Of a stretch of 34,163 bases of DNA, positions 1 to 7,994 are shown piece by piece (within the stretch, counting starts at the first letter, position 1; each line of letters opens with the position of its first letter). The stretch is from Pseudomonadota bacterium (GTDB taxonomy: Bacteria; Pseudomonadota; Alphaproteobacteria; Acetobacterales; Acetobacteraceae): positions 1 through 34,163 of the forward strand of contig JAJZBV010000003.1 in the NCBI GenBank assembly GCA_021851785.1, written 5' to 3'. A model generated the notes under the pieces. It was not told the origin of the DNA. It searched no databases and saw only the letters and a list, made by a program, of their open reading frames with translations. The position numbers were made by a program, and so were the translations under genes.

Positions 1-1071
1 CGATCTGCCGGCGCGCCCGACGATCCCCGCCCCGGCCCCCGCCCCGGCCCCAGCCCCGGCGCCGCGAACCACGCCCCGCCCGGCGAGCGCCGCCTCGGGA
101 AGCGAAAGCCGCGCGCGCCAGGCCTCGACCCGGGCCAGTGCCGCCAGCAGGGCGTCGATGCGCCCCTGGTCGAGATCGCCGGCAACGCCCCCGGGCACGA
201 CACCATCCATCATCAGCCGATGCCCGAACGCCGCGGCGAGCGCTTCGCGCAACCGGGCGAGCGCCTCCAGCGTCCGCGCCGCCCGTCGCGCGGCGCCGGC
301 GGCGGCGAGAAGATCGGCGAGGTCGGAGAGATGGGTCGCGATCCGCTCCAGCTCCGCCATGACGGCGCGGAGTGCCGCGGCGCGGGGCGGGATGGCGAGC
401 CCGAGCGCGGCCTCGGCGGCGGCGGCGAAAGCGATACTGTGCGCGACCGTCGCTTCCCCCGCCAGTCTCGCAGCAAACCGCGCCGCGACCCGCGCCGGCT
501 TGCCGCGCATCAGGGTGATCTGGCCCTTATGGGCATAGCCGGCGCGGCGCGCGGCCGCCGCGATCCGGCTGCCCGCGAGGCGAAAGCGCCAATGCTCGGG
601 GGGCGCGAAGGGCGGCCCGGCGGGCCCGCTCGGCCATTGCTCGCCGGCCACGGGGGCGAAAAATTCCGGCCAGTCCGCGACCATCGGCGCCGGCCCGGGG
701 GGGGCCGCGAGCGGGGTGGAAAATGGCCAGACCCCGTGATCGAGCCGTTTTTCCACCACCGCCGCGCTCTCCGCGCGATGGCCCCAGAGATCGGCGATGG
801 CGGCCTCGAAACCCGCCGCCTCCGGCCAGTGCCGCGTGAGCGTCGCGTATCGCCCGGCGGTGAGCGGTGCCGCCACCGGCAGGATCGCGCCGTCGCGGCC
901 GCGAAACAGCGCCCGCACCCCGCCCGGCTCGGCCCAGAGCGCGAGCAGCGCGAGGTCGCCATCGTCTTTTCCCTCGGCGATCGTCTGCCAGCCGGCGGCG
1001 TCGAGGCGCCGCCATGGCCAGGGGCGGAGCGAGGCCTCGCGCGGCGCGGCATCGAGGAGGGCGCGGGTCAT
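1..1071 (-). CDS. HyfG-like large subunit of a hydrogenase-4/energy-converting-hydrogenase-related complex (3' end off window)
   Basis: The first 357 codons are visible; the gene continues past the left edge. Residues about 60-120 resemble the NuoC-like (30 kDa) domain (FEAAIADLWGHRAES), and residues about 180-255 the NuoD/HycE-like domain, with HKGQ at 181-184, VAHS at 209-212, and RAVMAELERIATHLSDL near 235-251. In true group 4 [NiFe] hydrogenases the first nickel-binding CxxC lies just before the AHS motif. Here those positions read as alanines 204 and 207 (RLAGEATVAHS), and no cysteine occurs in the visible part. Residues about 337-349 are an Ala-Gly run. The ATG overlaps the stop of the HyfC-like gene as ATGA, so the two are probably translationally coupled. 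Known family members couple redox chemistry to ion transport at the inner membrane; loss of NiFe ligands points to an Ehr-type, non-hydrogenase complex. Family assignment is firm, function is not. Confidence 0.8.
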   Translation of the reverse strand, partial: MTRALLDAAPREASLRPWPWRRLDAAGWQTIAEGKDDGDLALLALWAEPGGVRALFRGRDGAILPVAAPLTAGRYATLTRHWPEAAGFEAAIADLWGHRAESAAVVEKRLDHGVWPFSTPLAAPPGPAPMVADWPEFFAPVAGEQWPSGPAGPPFAPPEHWRFRLAGSRIAAAARRAGYAHKGQITLMRGKPARVAARFAARLAGEATVAHSIAFAAAAEAALGLAIPPRAAALRAVMAELERIATHLSDLADLLAAAGAARRAARTLEALARLREALAAAFGHRLMMDGVVPGGVAGDLDQGRIDALLAALARVEAWRARLSLPEAALAGRGVVRGAGAGAGAGAGAGIVGRAGRS

Positions 1072-1949
1072 ATAAGCGGCGCTTGCGCGAGCAGGGCGGC
1101 GAGGGCGGCGCACAGCGTCGCCACCACCAGCGCCGGCGTGATCAGCCCTGACGCCGGCGGGCGGGCCGGGCGGAGGGCCGCGAGCAGCACCGTGGCCGCG
1201 CCCATTTTCGCGAGCCAGGCGAGGAGCCCGATCCCCCAGGCGGCCAGGCCCTGGCCCTCGCCGGCGAGGCCGAGCGGCAGCGAGAGCGCCGCGACCAGGC
1301 TGAGCGCGCCGAGTCGGGCGAGAGCGGCGGCGGCAAGCGCCATCGCCCGCACCCGCCCGGTGTCATCCGGCATCGGCGCTGTCGCCGGCGCCGCCCGGAT
1401 GATCCCGGCCAGCGCGATGACCGCGAGAAGGCGCGGCATGAGCGGCATGCCCGCGCCCCCCGGCGCCGCGAGGCCGCTCAGCATGACGCCACCGCCAAGC
1501 TGCGCCAGCGCCCACAGCGCGAGGAACAGCGCCGGGCTCGCGAGGCAGAAAAACCCCAGAATTCGCCCGGCCGCGACCCCTCCCGCCATCGTTCCCGCCT
1601 CCATCAGCGCAAGCAGCGGCAGGATCGCGGCCAAGGCGAGCAGCCCGACCACCAGGGGCAAGAGGGCCAAGGGCGCGGTGGCGAGCGCGGTGGTGAAGGT
1701 CGGGATGAGAGCGGCGGCGAGGATGGCGGCGGCCAGCGCGAGGGCGACGGCGGCGGCGGCGAACAGCGAAACGCCGGCCGGGCGCACCTGCTCCTCCCGC
1801 CACAAGGCGCGCCAGAGGGGATAGGTCGCGAGCGGCGCCGGCGGCGGCTCGCGGTCACGAAGCGCCGTCACCGCGCCCAGAAATCCGGCGAAAGCCGGTG
1901 CCGCGGCCAGCATCAGCGCGAGATTGAGCGCCGCCGCGATCAGCCGCAT
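1068..1949 (-). CDS. HyfC/NuoH-like membrane subunit, divergent
   Basis: A 293-residue, strongly hydrophobic protein with about eight predicted membrane helices. It lines up with HycD/HyfC over its whole length: an N-terminal helix, the charged YPLWRALWREE loop at about 44-54 (family: YRDIIKLLGRQ), and the segment around residues 115-150. The conserved acidic loops that form the quinone/proton pathway in HyfC and NuoH are not recognisable. The family SREAM...EP segment reads GRILGFFCLASPAL, and the KLPFDLAEAEQEL segment reads APMPDDTGRVRAMAL. Only one lysine is visible, in LLAWLAKMG. ATG 1949 overlaps the end of the HyfB-like gene by 10 bases, and the stop overlaps the next start by 4. The gene order B-C-G without D, E or F between is unlike E. 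coli hyf. The homology call depends on position and pattern more than on identity. Confidence 0.75.
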   Translation of the reverse strand: MRLIAAALNLALMLAAAPAFAGFLGAVTALRDREPPPAPLATYPLWRALWREEQVRPAGVSLFAAAAVALALAAAILAAALIPTFTTALATAPLALLPLVVGLLALAAILPLLALMEAGTMAGGVAAGRILGFFCLASPALFLALWALAQLGGGVMLSGLAAPGGAGMPLMPRLLAVIALAGIIRAAPATAPMPDDTGRVRAMALAAAALARLGALSLVAALSLPLGLAGEGQGLAAWGIGLLAWLAKMGAATVLLAALRPARPPASGLITPALVVATLCAALAALLAQAPLI

Positions 1950-3694
1950 GGCGGCGCCCGCCAGGCGAGGCGAGCAGCCCGCCAGGCCGCGCGCGGCCGC
2001 CGCAGCCACCGCGCCAGCGTGGCACACCCGTTGCCGGCCGCGGCGCGCAGTTCGGCGCCGAACGCGCCGGGCGCGATCGTCGTCACCGGATCGCCGAAGG
2101 GCAGCCAGCCGGGCAGAGGCCCGTGTCCCTCGTCCCAGACCGGCGCGATTTGCCGTGTTCCCTGGCGCGTCCCCCGGCCGGTGGCCGCCCAGAGCAGGAG
2201 TGCCGCGAGCGCCAGGAGCAAAAGCGCTGAGGCGGGGGCGGCGAACACCAATATCGGCGTCGTGGCGTCGCCCGCCAGCAGCGCCGGCATCGCCGGCGCG
2301 ATCAGCCGCGCGGCCACGCCCGGGACCAGGCCGAGCAGGGCGAGCGCGCCCCCGAGCCCGGCCAGCGCGAACGCCTCGCGCCCGGCGAGATCGGTCGCCG
2401 CCGAGGCGCGCGGGCTGCGCGGCGGGCCGAGAAAGCCGAGCCCGAACAGGCGGAGTGCCGCGAAGGCGGCGAGCGCGAGGACGAGCCCGGCCAGCCCGAT
2501 CAGCACGCCGAGAAAGGCGGTGCCGAGGCCAAGCCCCGGCAGGCGGAGCAGCGCCGTCATCGCCAGCGGCGCGCCGAGAAACCCGGGCCCGAACGGCAGA
2601 ACCCCGGCCAGCGCGATGAGCGTCAGCGCCGCCGCGCGCGGCATCCGCGCCGTAAGCCCGCCGAGCCGCGCGAGCTGGCGGCTGCCCGCCGCGCGCGCGA
2701 TCGCGCCCGCGAGCAGCAGCAAACCCGGGCCCGCCAGCGCGCTCAGCAGCGCAAGAGAGAGAAAAGCGGCGACCGCGTCCCGCCCCGGCGCCGCGAGATC
2801 GGCCCGCCGCGCCCAGGCGGCGATGCCGAGCGCGGCAAGACTCTCACCAAGCAGCAAGGGCACGAAAGCGGCCACGATGACGAAGATATCCTCGGCCCAT
2901 GCCGCCGCGCCGGCACCGGCCAGCGCGACGGCGATCCCGAGCGCCAGCGCCAGCGCCGCGATCGGGCCGGCGGCGCTCAGCGCCAGGAGATCGCCGAGGA
3001 AACGCGCCGCGAGATAGGCCGAAGCCGGGGCCAGGGTGGCGGCGAGCAGGGCGCCGTTTTCCGCCGCCGCCAGGGTTCGCGGAGCGAGCAGGGGGGCGGC
3101 GAGCAACCCGGCGCCGAGCAGCGCGAGCCCGGCGACCGCGCCGCTCGCCGCCGGCGCCAGGGCGAGGGGGCGCATGGCGGCGAAAGCGGGGTTGGGCGTG
3201 CCATCGGGCAGCAGCGGCGCGAGGGCGGCGAGGGCGAGGAGCAGCGCGATCCAGGCCCCCGCCGGCAGGAAACCGGGCGCGGGGGTCAGCCGCGTCGAAG
3301 CGCCGAGGGCGAGGGCGAGCCCGGCGAGCAGGGCGTAGGCGTCGCCGGCGAGGATGACGGCCAGCAGGCCGGCGAACAGCAGCCCCGCCGCCGCCGGCCG
3401 CGCTGGCGCCGACACCCGCAGAACGGTGGCGAACGGAAGAGAGAGGACGAGCAGGAAAAGCCGGGACAGCCCGTCGAGCCTCAGCGTCAGGTGAAACCCG
3501 GGCAGACCGAACGGCAGCGCCAGCGCCCCCGCCGGCCCCTCGGCGAGCAGGGAGACGAGCGCGACCAGGGCGCCGGCGAGCGGGACGAGCCAGAGCCGCG
3601 CCGCGAGCGATGAGCGCAGCCGGGGCAGCGCCGCCAGCCCCGATCCCACGATCAGCGGCGCCATGAGCAGCGTGAAAAACCCCAGCGCCAGCAT
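1940..3694 (-). CDS. HyfB/HycC-like (NuoL/M/N family) proton-conducting-type membrane subunit containing no lysine
   Basis: A 584-residue polytopic membrane protein with about 14 hydrophobic helices. The best family signature is QLARLGGLTARMPRAA followed by LALAGVLPFGPGF-like sequence near residues 340-372, the counterpart of the LGGL..RMP...GLPPLNGF region of HyfB/HycC/NuoL. The C-terminal soluble tail WDEGHGPLPGWLPFGDP is also HyfB-like. The whole protein contains no lysine, whereas antiporter-type subunits use one lysine in each half-channel plus a glutamate in TM5. The usual WE of TM5 is absent (AYALLAGLALALG, about 119-131). No frameshift is seen and codon use matches the neighbours. The start lies 13 bases after a GGAGG. 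The gene begins 23 bases after nudC, so it may share its transcript. Confidence 0.8.
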   Translation of the reverse strand: MLALGFFTLLMAPLIVGSGLAALPRLRSSLAARLWLVPLAGALVALVSLLAEGPAGALALPFGLPGFHLTLRLDGLSRLFLLVLSLPFATVLRVSAPARPAAAGLLFAGLLAVILAGDAYALLAGLALALGASTRLTPAPGFLPAGAWIALLLALAALAPLLPDGTPNPAFAAMRPLALAPAASGAVAGLALLGAGLLAAPLLAPRTLAAAENGALLAATLAPASAYLAARFLGDLLALSAAGPIAALALALGIAVALAGAGAAAWAEDIFVIVAAFVPLLLGESLAALGIAAWARRADLAAPGRDAVAAFLSLALLSALAGPGLLLLAGAIARAAGSRQLARLGGLTARMPRAAALTLIALAGVLPFGPGFLGAPLAMTALLRLPGLGLGTAFLGVLIGLAGLVLALAAFAALRLFGLGFLGPPRSPRASAATDLAGREAFALAGLGGALALLGLVPGVAARLIAPAMPALLAGDATTPILVFAAPASALLLLALAALLLWAATGRGTRQGTRQIAPVWDEGHGPLPGWLPFGDPVTTIAPGAFGAELRAAAGNGCATLARWLRRPRAAWRAARLAWRAPPCG

Positions 3695-3717
3695 GCGAAG
3701 GTGTTGTCCTCCCCTTG

Positions 3718-4683
3718 TCAGCCGCTGTCCAGCCAGTCCTCGATCAGCCTTCGCGCGATGCTGTCGCCACGCGGCAGGCGAAAGCCGAGCGCCTTGTGGT
3801 CACGGATATCGGCGCGGGAGAACCAGCGCGCATCGCTCAGCTCGGCGGGGTCGAGCACGATCTCGGTGCTCAGCGCCGCGGCGTGGAAGCCGAGCATGAG
3901 GGAGGCCGGAAACGGCCATGGCTGGCTGGAGTGATAGGTGACGGCGCCGACACGCACGCCGGTCTCCTCCAACACCTCGCGCGTGACCGCTTCTTCCAGG
4001 CTTTCGCCGGGCTCGACGAAGCCGGCCAGCGTCGAATACATCTCCGGCACCGGAAAGCGCGGCGAATGGCCGAGCAGCGCGGCATCGCCCTGCACCACCA
4101 GCATGATCACGGCGGGGTCGGTGCGGGGGAAATGCGGCGTCTCGCATTGCGCGCAGACGAGGGTGTTGCCGCCGCTTCGCGCCGCGCAAGCGCCGCCGCA
4201 GACGCCACAAAAGCGATGCCGCGCGCGCCAGTGCATCAGCCCGCGGGCATGGGCGAGGATCGCCGCTTCGGCCTCGGGAAGGGCGCCGGCGGCGGCGCGG
4301 AGATCGGCGAAGCGCGCCGTCACGTCGAACGCGGGCGCGTCGAAGGCGGGCGGGGTCTCGGCGGCGCCGCAATCGACGGCGAACACCGCCCGCCCTTGCC
4401 AGAGGCCGAGAAACGCCCAAGGCGCCTCCGCGCGCCAGGGATCGGCCTCGGCGCCGGCGAGAAAAACGCCGCGCACCGCCTCCGCCTCGTCGACAAGCAG
4501 GCTCTGGCCGCGCCAGACCGGAACGAAGAGACTGTCCGCGGACGCGCGCGCGGCGGCGAGAAACGCGGCATCGTCACGCCGCGCGCTCGCGCGGTCGAGC
4601 GGGCTCGCGCTATAGGGGTTGGGGCGGCGGGCGCTGATCGGGATCACGTGTCCTCGCGGTCGATGGCGAGCAAAGCGTGCCAC
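3718..4683 (-). CDS. nudC: NADH pyrophosphatase (NAD+ diphosphatase), Nudix family
   Basis: A 321-residue cytosolic NudC. It hydrolyses NADH (and decaps NAD-capped RNA in characterised homologues) to NMNH and AMP. An N-terminal domain starts around NPYSASPLDRAS (22-33). It is followed by a four-cysteine zinc ribbon (C159, C162, C177, C180), then a complete Nudix box from G221 to V243 (GFVEPGE...REVLEETGV), and directly after it the NudC-specific SQPWPFPAS signature (253-261). All catalytic glutamates are present. Length fits the alphaproteobacterial family. The start is the upstream-most ATG; a shorter protein beginning nearer NPYSAS is possible. It lies 33 bases after folE and 23 bases before the HyfB-like gene on the same strand. 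Confidence 0.95.
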   Translation of the reverse strand: MARFARHRPRGHVIPISARRPNPYSASPLDRASARRDDAAFLAAARASADSLFVPVWRGQSLLVDEAEAVRGVFLAGAEADPWRAEAPWAFLGLWQGRAVFAVDCGAAETPPAFDAPAFDVTARFADLRAAAGALPEAEAAILAHARGLMHWRARHRFCGVCGGACAARSGGNTLVCAQCETPHFPRTDPAVIMLVVQGDAALLGHSPRFPVPEMYSTLAGFVEPGESLEEAVTREVLEETGVRVGAVTYHSSQPWPFPASLMLGFHAAALSTEIVLDPAELSDARWFSRADIRDHKALGFRLPRGDSIARRLIEDWLDSG

Positions 4684-4716
4684 GCCCCCGCCGGCGCGGC
4701 AACCCGATGGTCTATG

Positions 4717-5379
4717 TCATCCCTCGTAGCCGCTTTGCGGGCTGGTCTGGAGCATGGCGAAGAATTCCCGCCGGGTCGCCGGATCGTCGCGGAAGGCGCC
4801 GAGCATGCGGCTGGTGGTCATCGTCACCCCGGGCTTGTGGACGCCACGGGTGGTCATGCATTGATGCGCCGCCTCGATCACCACCGCGACCCCGCGCGGC
4901 TCCAGCACCTCGGCGATGACATTGGCGATCTGCGCCGTCAGCTTCTCCTGGATCTGCAGCCGCTTGCCATAGGCTTCGACGACGCGGGCGAGCTTGCTGA
5001 TGCCGACGACGCGATGCGCCGGCAGATAGGCGACATGGACACGGCCGATGATCGGCGCCATGTGGTGCTCGCACACACTCTCGAGCCGGATATTACGCAA
5101 GAGCACGATCTCGTCATACCCTTCGACCTCCTCGAAGGTGCGGGCGAGGATGGCGCGCGGATCGGTTGCGTAGCCGGCGAAGAATTCCTCGTAGGCGCGC
5201 GCGACCCGGGCCGGCGTATCGCGGAGACCCTCGCGCCCGGGATCATCGCCGGCCCAGCGCAACAGCGTCCGCACCGCCGCCTCCGCCTCCTTGCGCGAGG
5301 GCCGGTCGGCGACCGGTTTGCCGCCGAGTTTCGCCGAGTTCGTTACGGTATCCACGCGCTGACCATCCTTTTTCCCCAT
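4717..5379 (-). CDS. folE: GTP cyclohydrolase I (type IA)
   Basis: A 220-residue homodecameric enzyme converting GTP to 7,8-dihydroneopterin triphosphate and formate, the first step of folate/tetrahydropterin synthesis. Zinc ligands are C103 and H106 in [10 protein letters not shown] and C174 in [10 protein letters not shown], with the same 71-residue spacing between the two cysteines as the E. coli enzyme. The motifs [18 protein letters not shown] (48-65), HVAYLP and GISKLARVV are typical. The first 25 residues are a variable polar tail. GAGGGTGGG precedes the ATG. It is followed after 33 bases by nudC. No riboswitch or other control signal was seen. Confidence 0.97.
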   Translation of the reverse strand: MGKKDGQRVDTVTNSAKLGGKPVADRPSRKEAEAAVRTLLRWAGDDPGREGLRDTPARVARAYEEFFAGYATDPRAILARTFEEVEGYDEIVLLRNIRLESVCEHHMAPIIGRVHVAYLPAHRVVGISKLARVVEAYGKRLQIQEKLTAQIANVIAEVLEPRGVAVVIEAAHQCMTTRGVHKPGVTMTTSRMLGAFRDDPATRREFFAMLQTSPQSGYEG

Positions 5380-5452
5380 CGGCGCCGGCCCACCCTCGCG
5401 GCCAAGTCCCGATCAACGACATATGGCGCCGGGCGCGCAACCCGCAACCCGC

Positions 5453-6823
5453 TCACGATGCCGTGCCCCCGCTCGCCGCGCGGCTCAGGCGCGAGAGGCT
5501 GGCCGCGGTCGCCGCCAGGGCCGCAACGGCGGCCAGGATGAGGGCGAGCTTGGGGCCGCGCGCATGGGCGAAGGCGAAACAGAGGGCGACCAGGGCGGCG
5601 CCGGTGGTCTGGCCGAGCAGGCGGGCGGTCGCCAGCATGCCGCTCGCGCCGCCGCTCCGCTCGCGCGGCGCCGCGGTCAGCATGGCGCGGTTGTTGGGGG
5701 AGTTGAAGAACCCGAAGCCGAGGCCGGACAGCGCCATCGGCGCGATGATCGCGGGAAGGGCGGGATGGTTCGGCAGCAGGGCGAGAAAAGAGAGGCCGAT
5801 GGTCATCACGGCAAGGCCGATGCCGCCCAGGAGGCCCGCCGGGTAGCGATCGGCGAGGCGGCCGGCGAACGGCGCGATCACCGCGACCGCGACCGGCCAC
5901 GGCGTCATCAACAGGCCGGTGCGGGCGTCGCTGAAGCCGAATCTGATTTCGAACAGAAAAGGCAGTGAGACGAAAGCCAGACTCTGCGCGGCGAACGTGG
6001 TGATGGAGGTCGCGACGGAGAGCCCAAACAGCGGAATGCGCAAGAGATCGACGGGCAGGAGCGGCGCGGTTTGCGAGAGCTGGCGGGCGAAGAGGGCGGC
6101 GCCCGCGGCGAGCGCGCCGAGCAGTTCGCCGGCGATGACCAGGCGCCCCTGGCCGTGGGCTGCGCCGTCGATCCCGATGATGAGGAGGCCGAAAGTGAGT
6201 GCGTTCAGCCCGGCGCTGACGATATCGAATTTCTGCGCCGAGCGCGGGGTGGGCGGCAAAGCGCGGGCGGCGATGGCGAGGGCGAGGATGCCGAGCGGCA
6301 CATTGATCGCGAACAGCCATTGCCAGGGCGCGACCGAGAGGATGCCGGCGGCGACCGTGGGGCCGGCGGCGGCCGAGGCCGAGGCGACCATGGAATTGAG
6401 CCCGAGCCCCCGCCCCATCAGCCGGCGCGGGTAGATGAAGCGCACCAGCGCGCCGTTCACGCTCATGATCCCGGCCGCGCCGAAGCCCTGCAGAACCCGC
6501 GCGAGGGTGAGGGCGGGCAGCGTCCGCGACAGCGCGCAGGCGGCGGAGGCGAGGATGAACACCCCCAATCCACCCCAATAGACCCGCCGGTAGCCGTGCC
6601 GTTCACCAAGCGCCGCGAGCGGCAGCAGCGAGATGGTGACGGCGAGCAGATAGGCGTTCACCACCCATACCGCGGCGGCGGGGGCGGCATGCACGTCGCG
6701 GGCGATGGCCGGCAGCGCGACATTGGCGATGGCGCCGTCGAGCACCGCGAGGGTCAGGCCGAGCCAGATGGTCAGCGCGCCCCAGAAACGCTGGGGTTGC
6801 TCCAAGCCGTCGGCCATCTCCAT
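5453..6823 (-). CDS. MFS drug/solute exporter, DHA2 (14-TM) family
   Basis: A 456-residue inner membrane transporter. The start LAVLDGAIANVALPAIARDV (about 25-44) is the DHA2 motif in TM1, followed by WVVNAYLLAVTISLLPLAALGERHGYRRVYWGG, the TM2-3 region with the MFS motif A-like G-x-x-x-x-R-R. LLPVDLLRIPLFG in the middle is the usual DHA2 central loop. About 13-14 helices can be counted. Members export drugs or dyes by proton antiport; the substrate here cannot be read. The gene lies 86 bases after the SDR gene on the same strand, so it may belong to the catabolic cluster upstream or be separate. ATG 6823 was chosen over the ATG two codons later. Confidence 0.9.
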   Translation of the reverse strand: MEMADGLEQPQRFWGALTIWLGLTLAVLDGAIANVALPAIARDVHAAPAAAVWVVNAYLLAVTISLLPLAALGERHGYRRVYWGGLGVFILASAACALSRTLPALTLARVLQGFGAAGIMSVNGALVRFIYPRRLMGRGLGLNSMVASASAAAGPTVAAGILSVAPWQWLFAINVPLGILALAIAARALPPTPRSAQKFDIVSAGLNALTFGLLIIGIDGAAHGQGRLVIAGELLGALAAGAALFARQLSQTAPLLPVDLLRIPLFGLSVATSITTFAAQSLAFVSLPFLFEIRFGFSDARTGLLMTPWPVAVAVIAPFAGRLADRYPAGLLGGIGLAVMTIGLSFLALLPNHPALPAIIAPMALSGLGFGFFNSPNNRAMLTAAPRERSGGASGMLATARLLGQTTGAALVALCFAFAHARGPKLALILAAVAALAATAASLSRLSRAASGGTAS

Positions 6824-6909
6824 TGTCCCGCAAAATTCCCGAAATTGGTGTTAGGGCGTGATCAGCAGCGCCGCGAACGCGGCGGTCCGGCGCCAGCCGA
6901 GAGAGGGGG

Positions 6910-7680
6910 TCAGCTCCACCCCCCATCCACCACCCAGTTCTGTGCCGAGCACAGCCGGCTGTCATCGGCGGCGAGCCAGAGCGCCATGCGGGCGATATCG
7001 GCGGGATAGAGTTTTTCCTTGAGGCACTGCTTTTCCATCAGCCCCCGCTCGGCCTCCGGGGTCAGCCACAGCGTCAATTGCCGTTCGGTCATGATCCAGC
7101 CGGGAATGATGCAGTTGACGCGGATCCGGTGCGGGCCGAGATCGCGGGCGAGGCCGCGGGTCAGCCCCTCGACGCCGGCCTTGGCCGCGACATAGGCCGC
7201 CATGCCGCCCTGGCCGAGATGCCAGCTCGCCGAGCCGATATTGACGATCGAGCCGCCGCCGGCCGCGATCATCATCGGCGCGATCGCTTGCGCCGCGAAA
7301 AACTGATGGCGGATGTTGATCGCCAGGCGATTATCCCAGTATTCCGGCGTTACTTCCTCGATCGTATGGCGCTGGTCGTTGGCGGCCGAATTGACGAGGA
7401 TGGTGATCGGGCCGAGCGCCGCCGCCAGCGCCGCGATCGCCGCCTTGAGGGCGGCGGTGTCGGTGACGTCGCAATGACGATAGAGCGGCTTCGGATGCCC
7501 CGCGCCGGCGAGCCGCGCCGCCAGCGCCGCCGCCTCCTGATCGAGGCGATCGACGAAGCCGACCCGCGCGCCTTGCGCCGCGAAGTGTTCGACGAAGGCG
7601 GCGCCGATCCCGGTCGCGCCGCCGCTGATGAAGACGACTTTGTCCTTGAGGCTGGGATAGATCGCAAAACCATCGGCCAT
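6910..7680 (-). CDS. SDR-family oxidoreductase (possibly aldose/sugar dehydrogenase type)
   Basis: A 256-residue classical short-chain dehydrogenase. The cofactor motif GGATGIG is at 20-26. D44 after the second strand (GFVDRLD) favours NAD+ over NADP+. NSAAN (97-101) replaces the usual NNAG. The catalytic set is serine in NIGSAS (150/152), Y163 and K167 (AYVAAK). The C-terminal part (GWIMTERQLTLWLTPEAERG, AQNWVVDGGW) resembles bacterial aldose 1-dehydrogenases of the SDR family, so a sugar substrate is a reasonable guess but not proven. AAGGAA sits 8 bases upstream of the ATG. It is the last gene of a same-strand run of serine hydrolase, enoyl-CoA hydratase, DUF1330 and SDR, 24 bases after the DUF1330 gene. 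Confidence 0.92.
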   Translation of the reverse strand: MADGFAIYPSLKDKVVFISGGATGIGAAFVEHFAAQGARVGFVDRLDQEAAALAARLAGAGHPKPLYRHCDVTDTAALKAAIAALAAALGPITILVNSAANDQRHTIEEVTPEYWDNRLAINIRHQFFAAQAIAPMMIAAGGGSIVNIGSASWHLGQGGMAAYVAAKAGVEGLTRGLARDLGPHRIRVNCIIPGWIMTERQLTLWLTPEAERGLMEKQCLKEKLYPADIARMALWLAADDSRLCSAQNWVVDGGWS

Positions 7681-7704
7681 GGCATGTTTTCCTTCGCGAG
7701 TGGC

Positions 7705-7992
7705 TTATAGTCCTTCAGTGATGAAAACCCGGCTTTTCGCCGCGTGTTCGCGGATCATGCGCGCCTCGGCATAGCCGGGACCGTCGTAAAACGCCCACGC
7801 CGCGGCCGTGCTCGGGAATTCGAGGATGACGAGCCGCCCGGCCGGCGCCGCCCCTTCCAGCGCGACGGTCTCGCCGCCGCGCACCAGATAGCGCCCGCCG
7901 GCGGCAACGATCGCGGCGGCGGCGAGCGGCTTATAGCGTTCGTAAAGCTGCGGATCGGTGACCTCGATTTCGGCGATGAGATAGGCCGGCAT
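7705..7992 (-). CDS. DUF1330 family protein
   Basis: A 95-residue cytosolic protein. MPAYLIAEIEVTDPQLYERY and the later LVILEFPSTAAAWAFYDGPGYAEA are diagnostic of DUF1330, a small dimeric alpha/beta-barrel family of unknown biochemical role, often found next to acyl-CoA or dehydrogenase genes. No catalytic residues can be assigned. The start is 2 bases after the stop of the enoyl-CoA hydratase gene, so the two are almost certainly co-translated. The start was set at this methionine because upstream in-frame sequence lies inside the hydratase gene. Confidence 0.92.
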   Translation of the reverse strand: MPAYLIAEIEVTDPQLYERYKPLAAAAIVAAGGRYLVRGGETVALEGAAPAGRLVILEFPSTAAAWAFYDGPGYAEARMIREHAAKSRVFITEGL

Positions 7993-7994
7993 GG

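Noticed and set aside
220-1824. Long Arg/Gly/Ala-rich plus-strand frames opposite the hydrogenase-like genes
   Set aside because: They lie antisense to genes with clear family patterns and carry none themselves. Similar frames at 3715-5541 and 6071-7009 were rejected for the same reason.
1-3694. A true [NiFe] hydrogenase or formate hydrogenlyase
   Set aside because: The NiFe CxxC is missing, and no formate dehydrogenase, maturation or small-subunit gene is present in the window.
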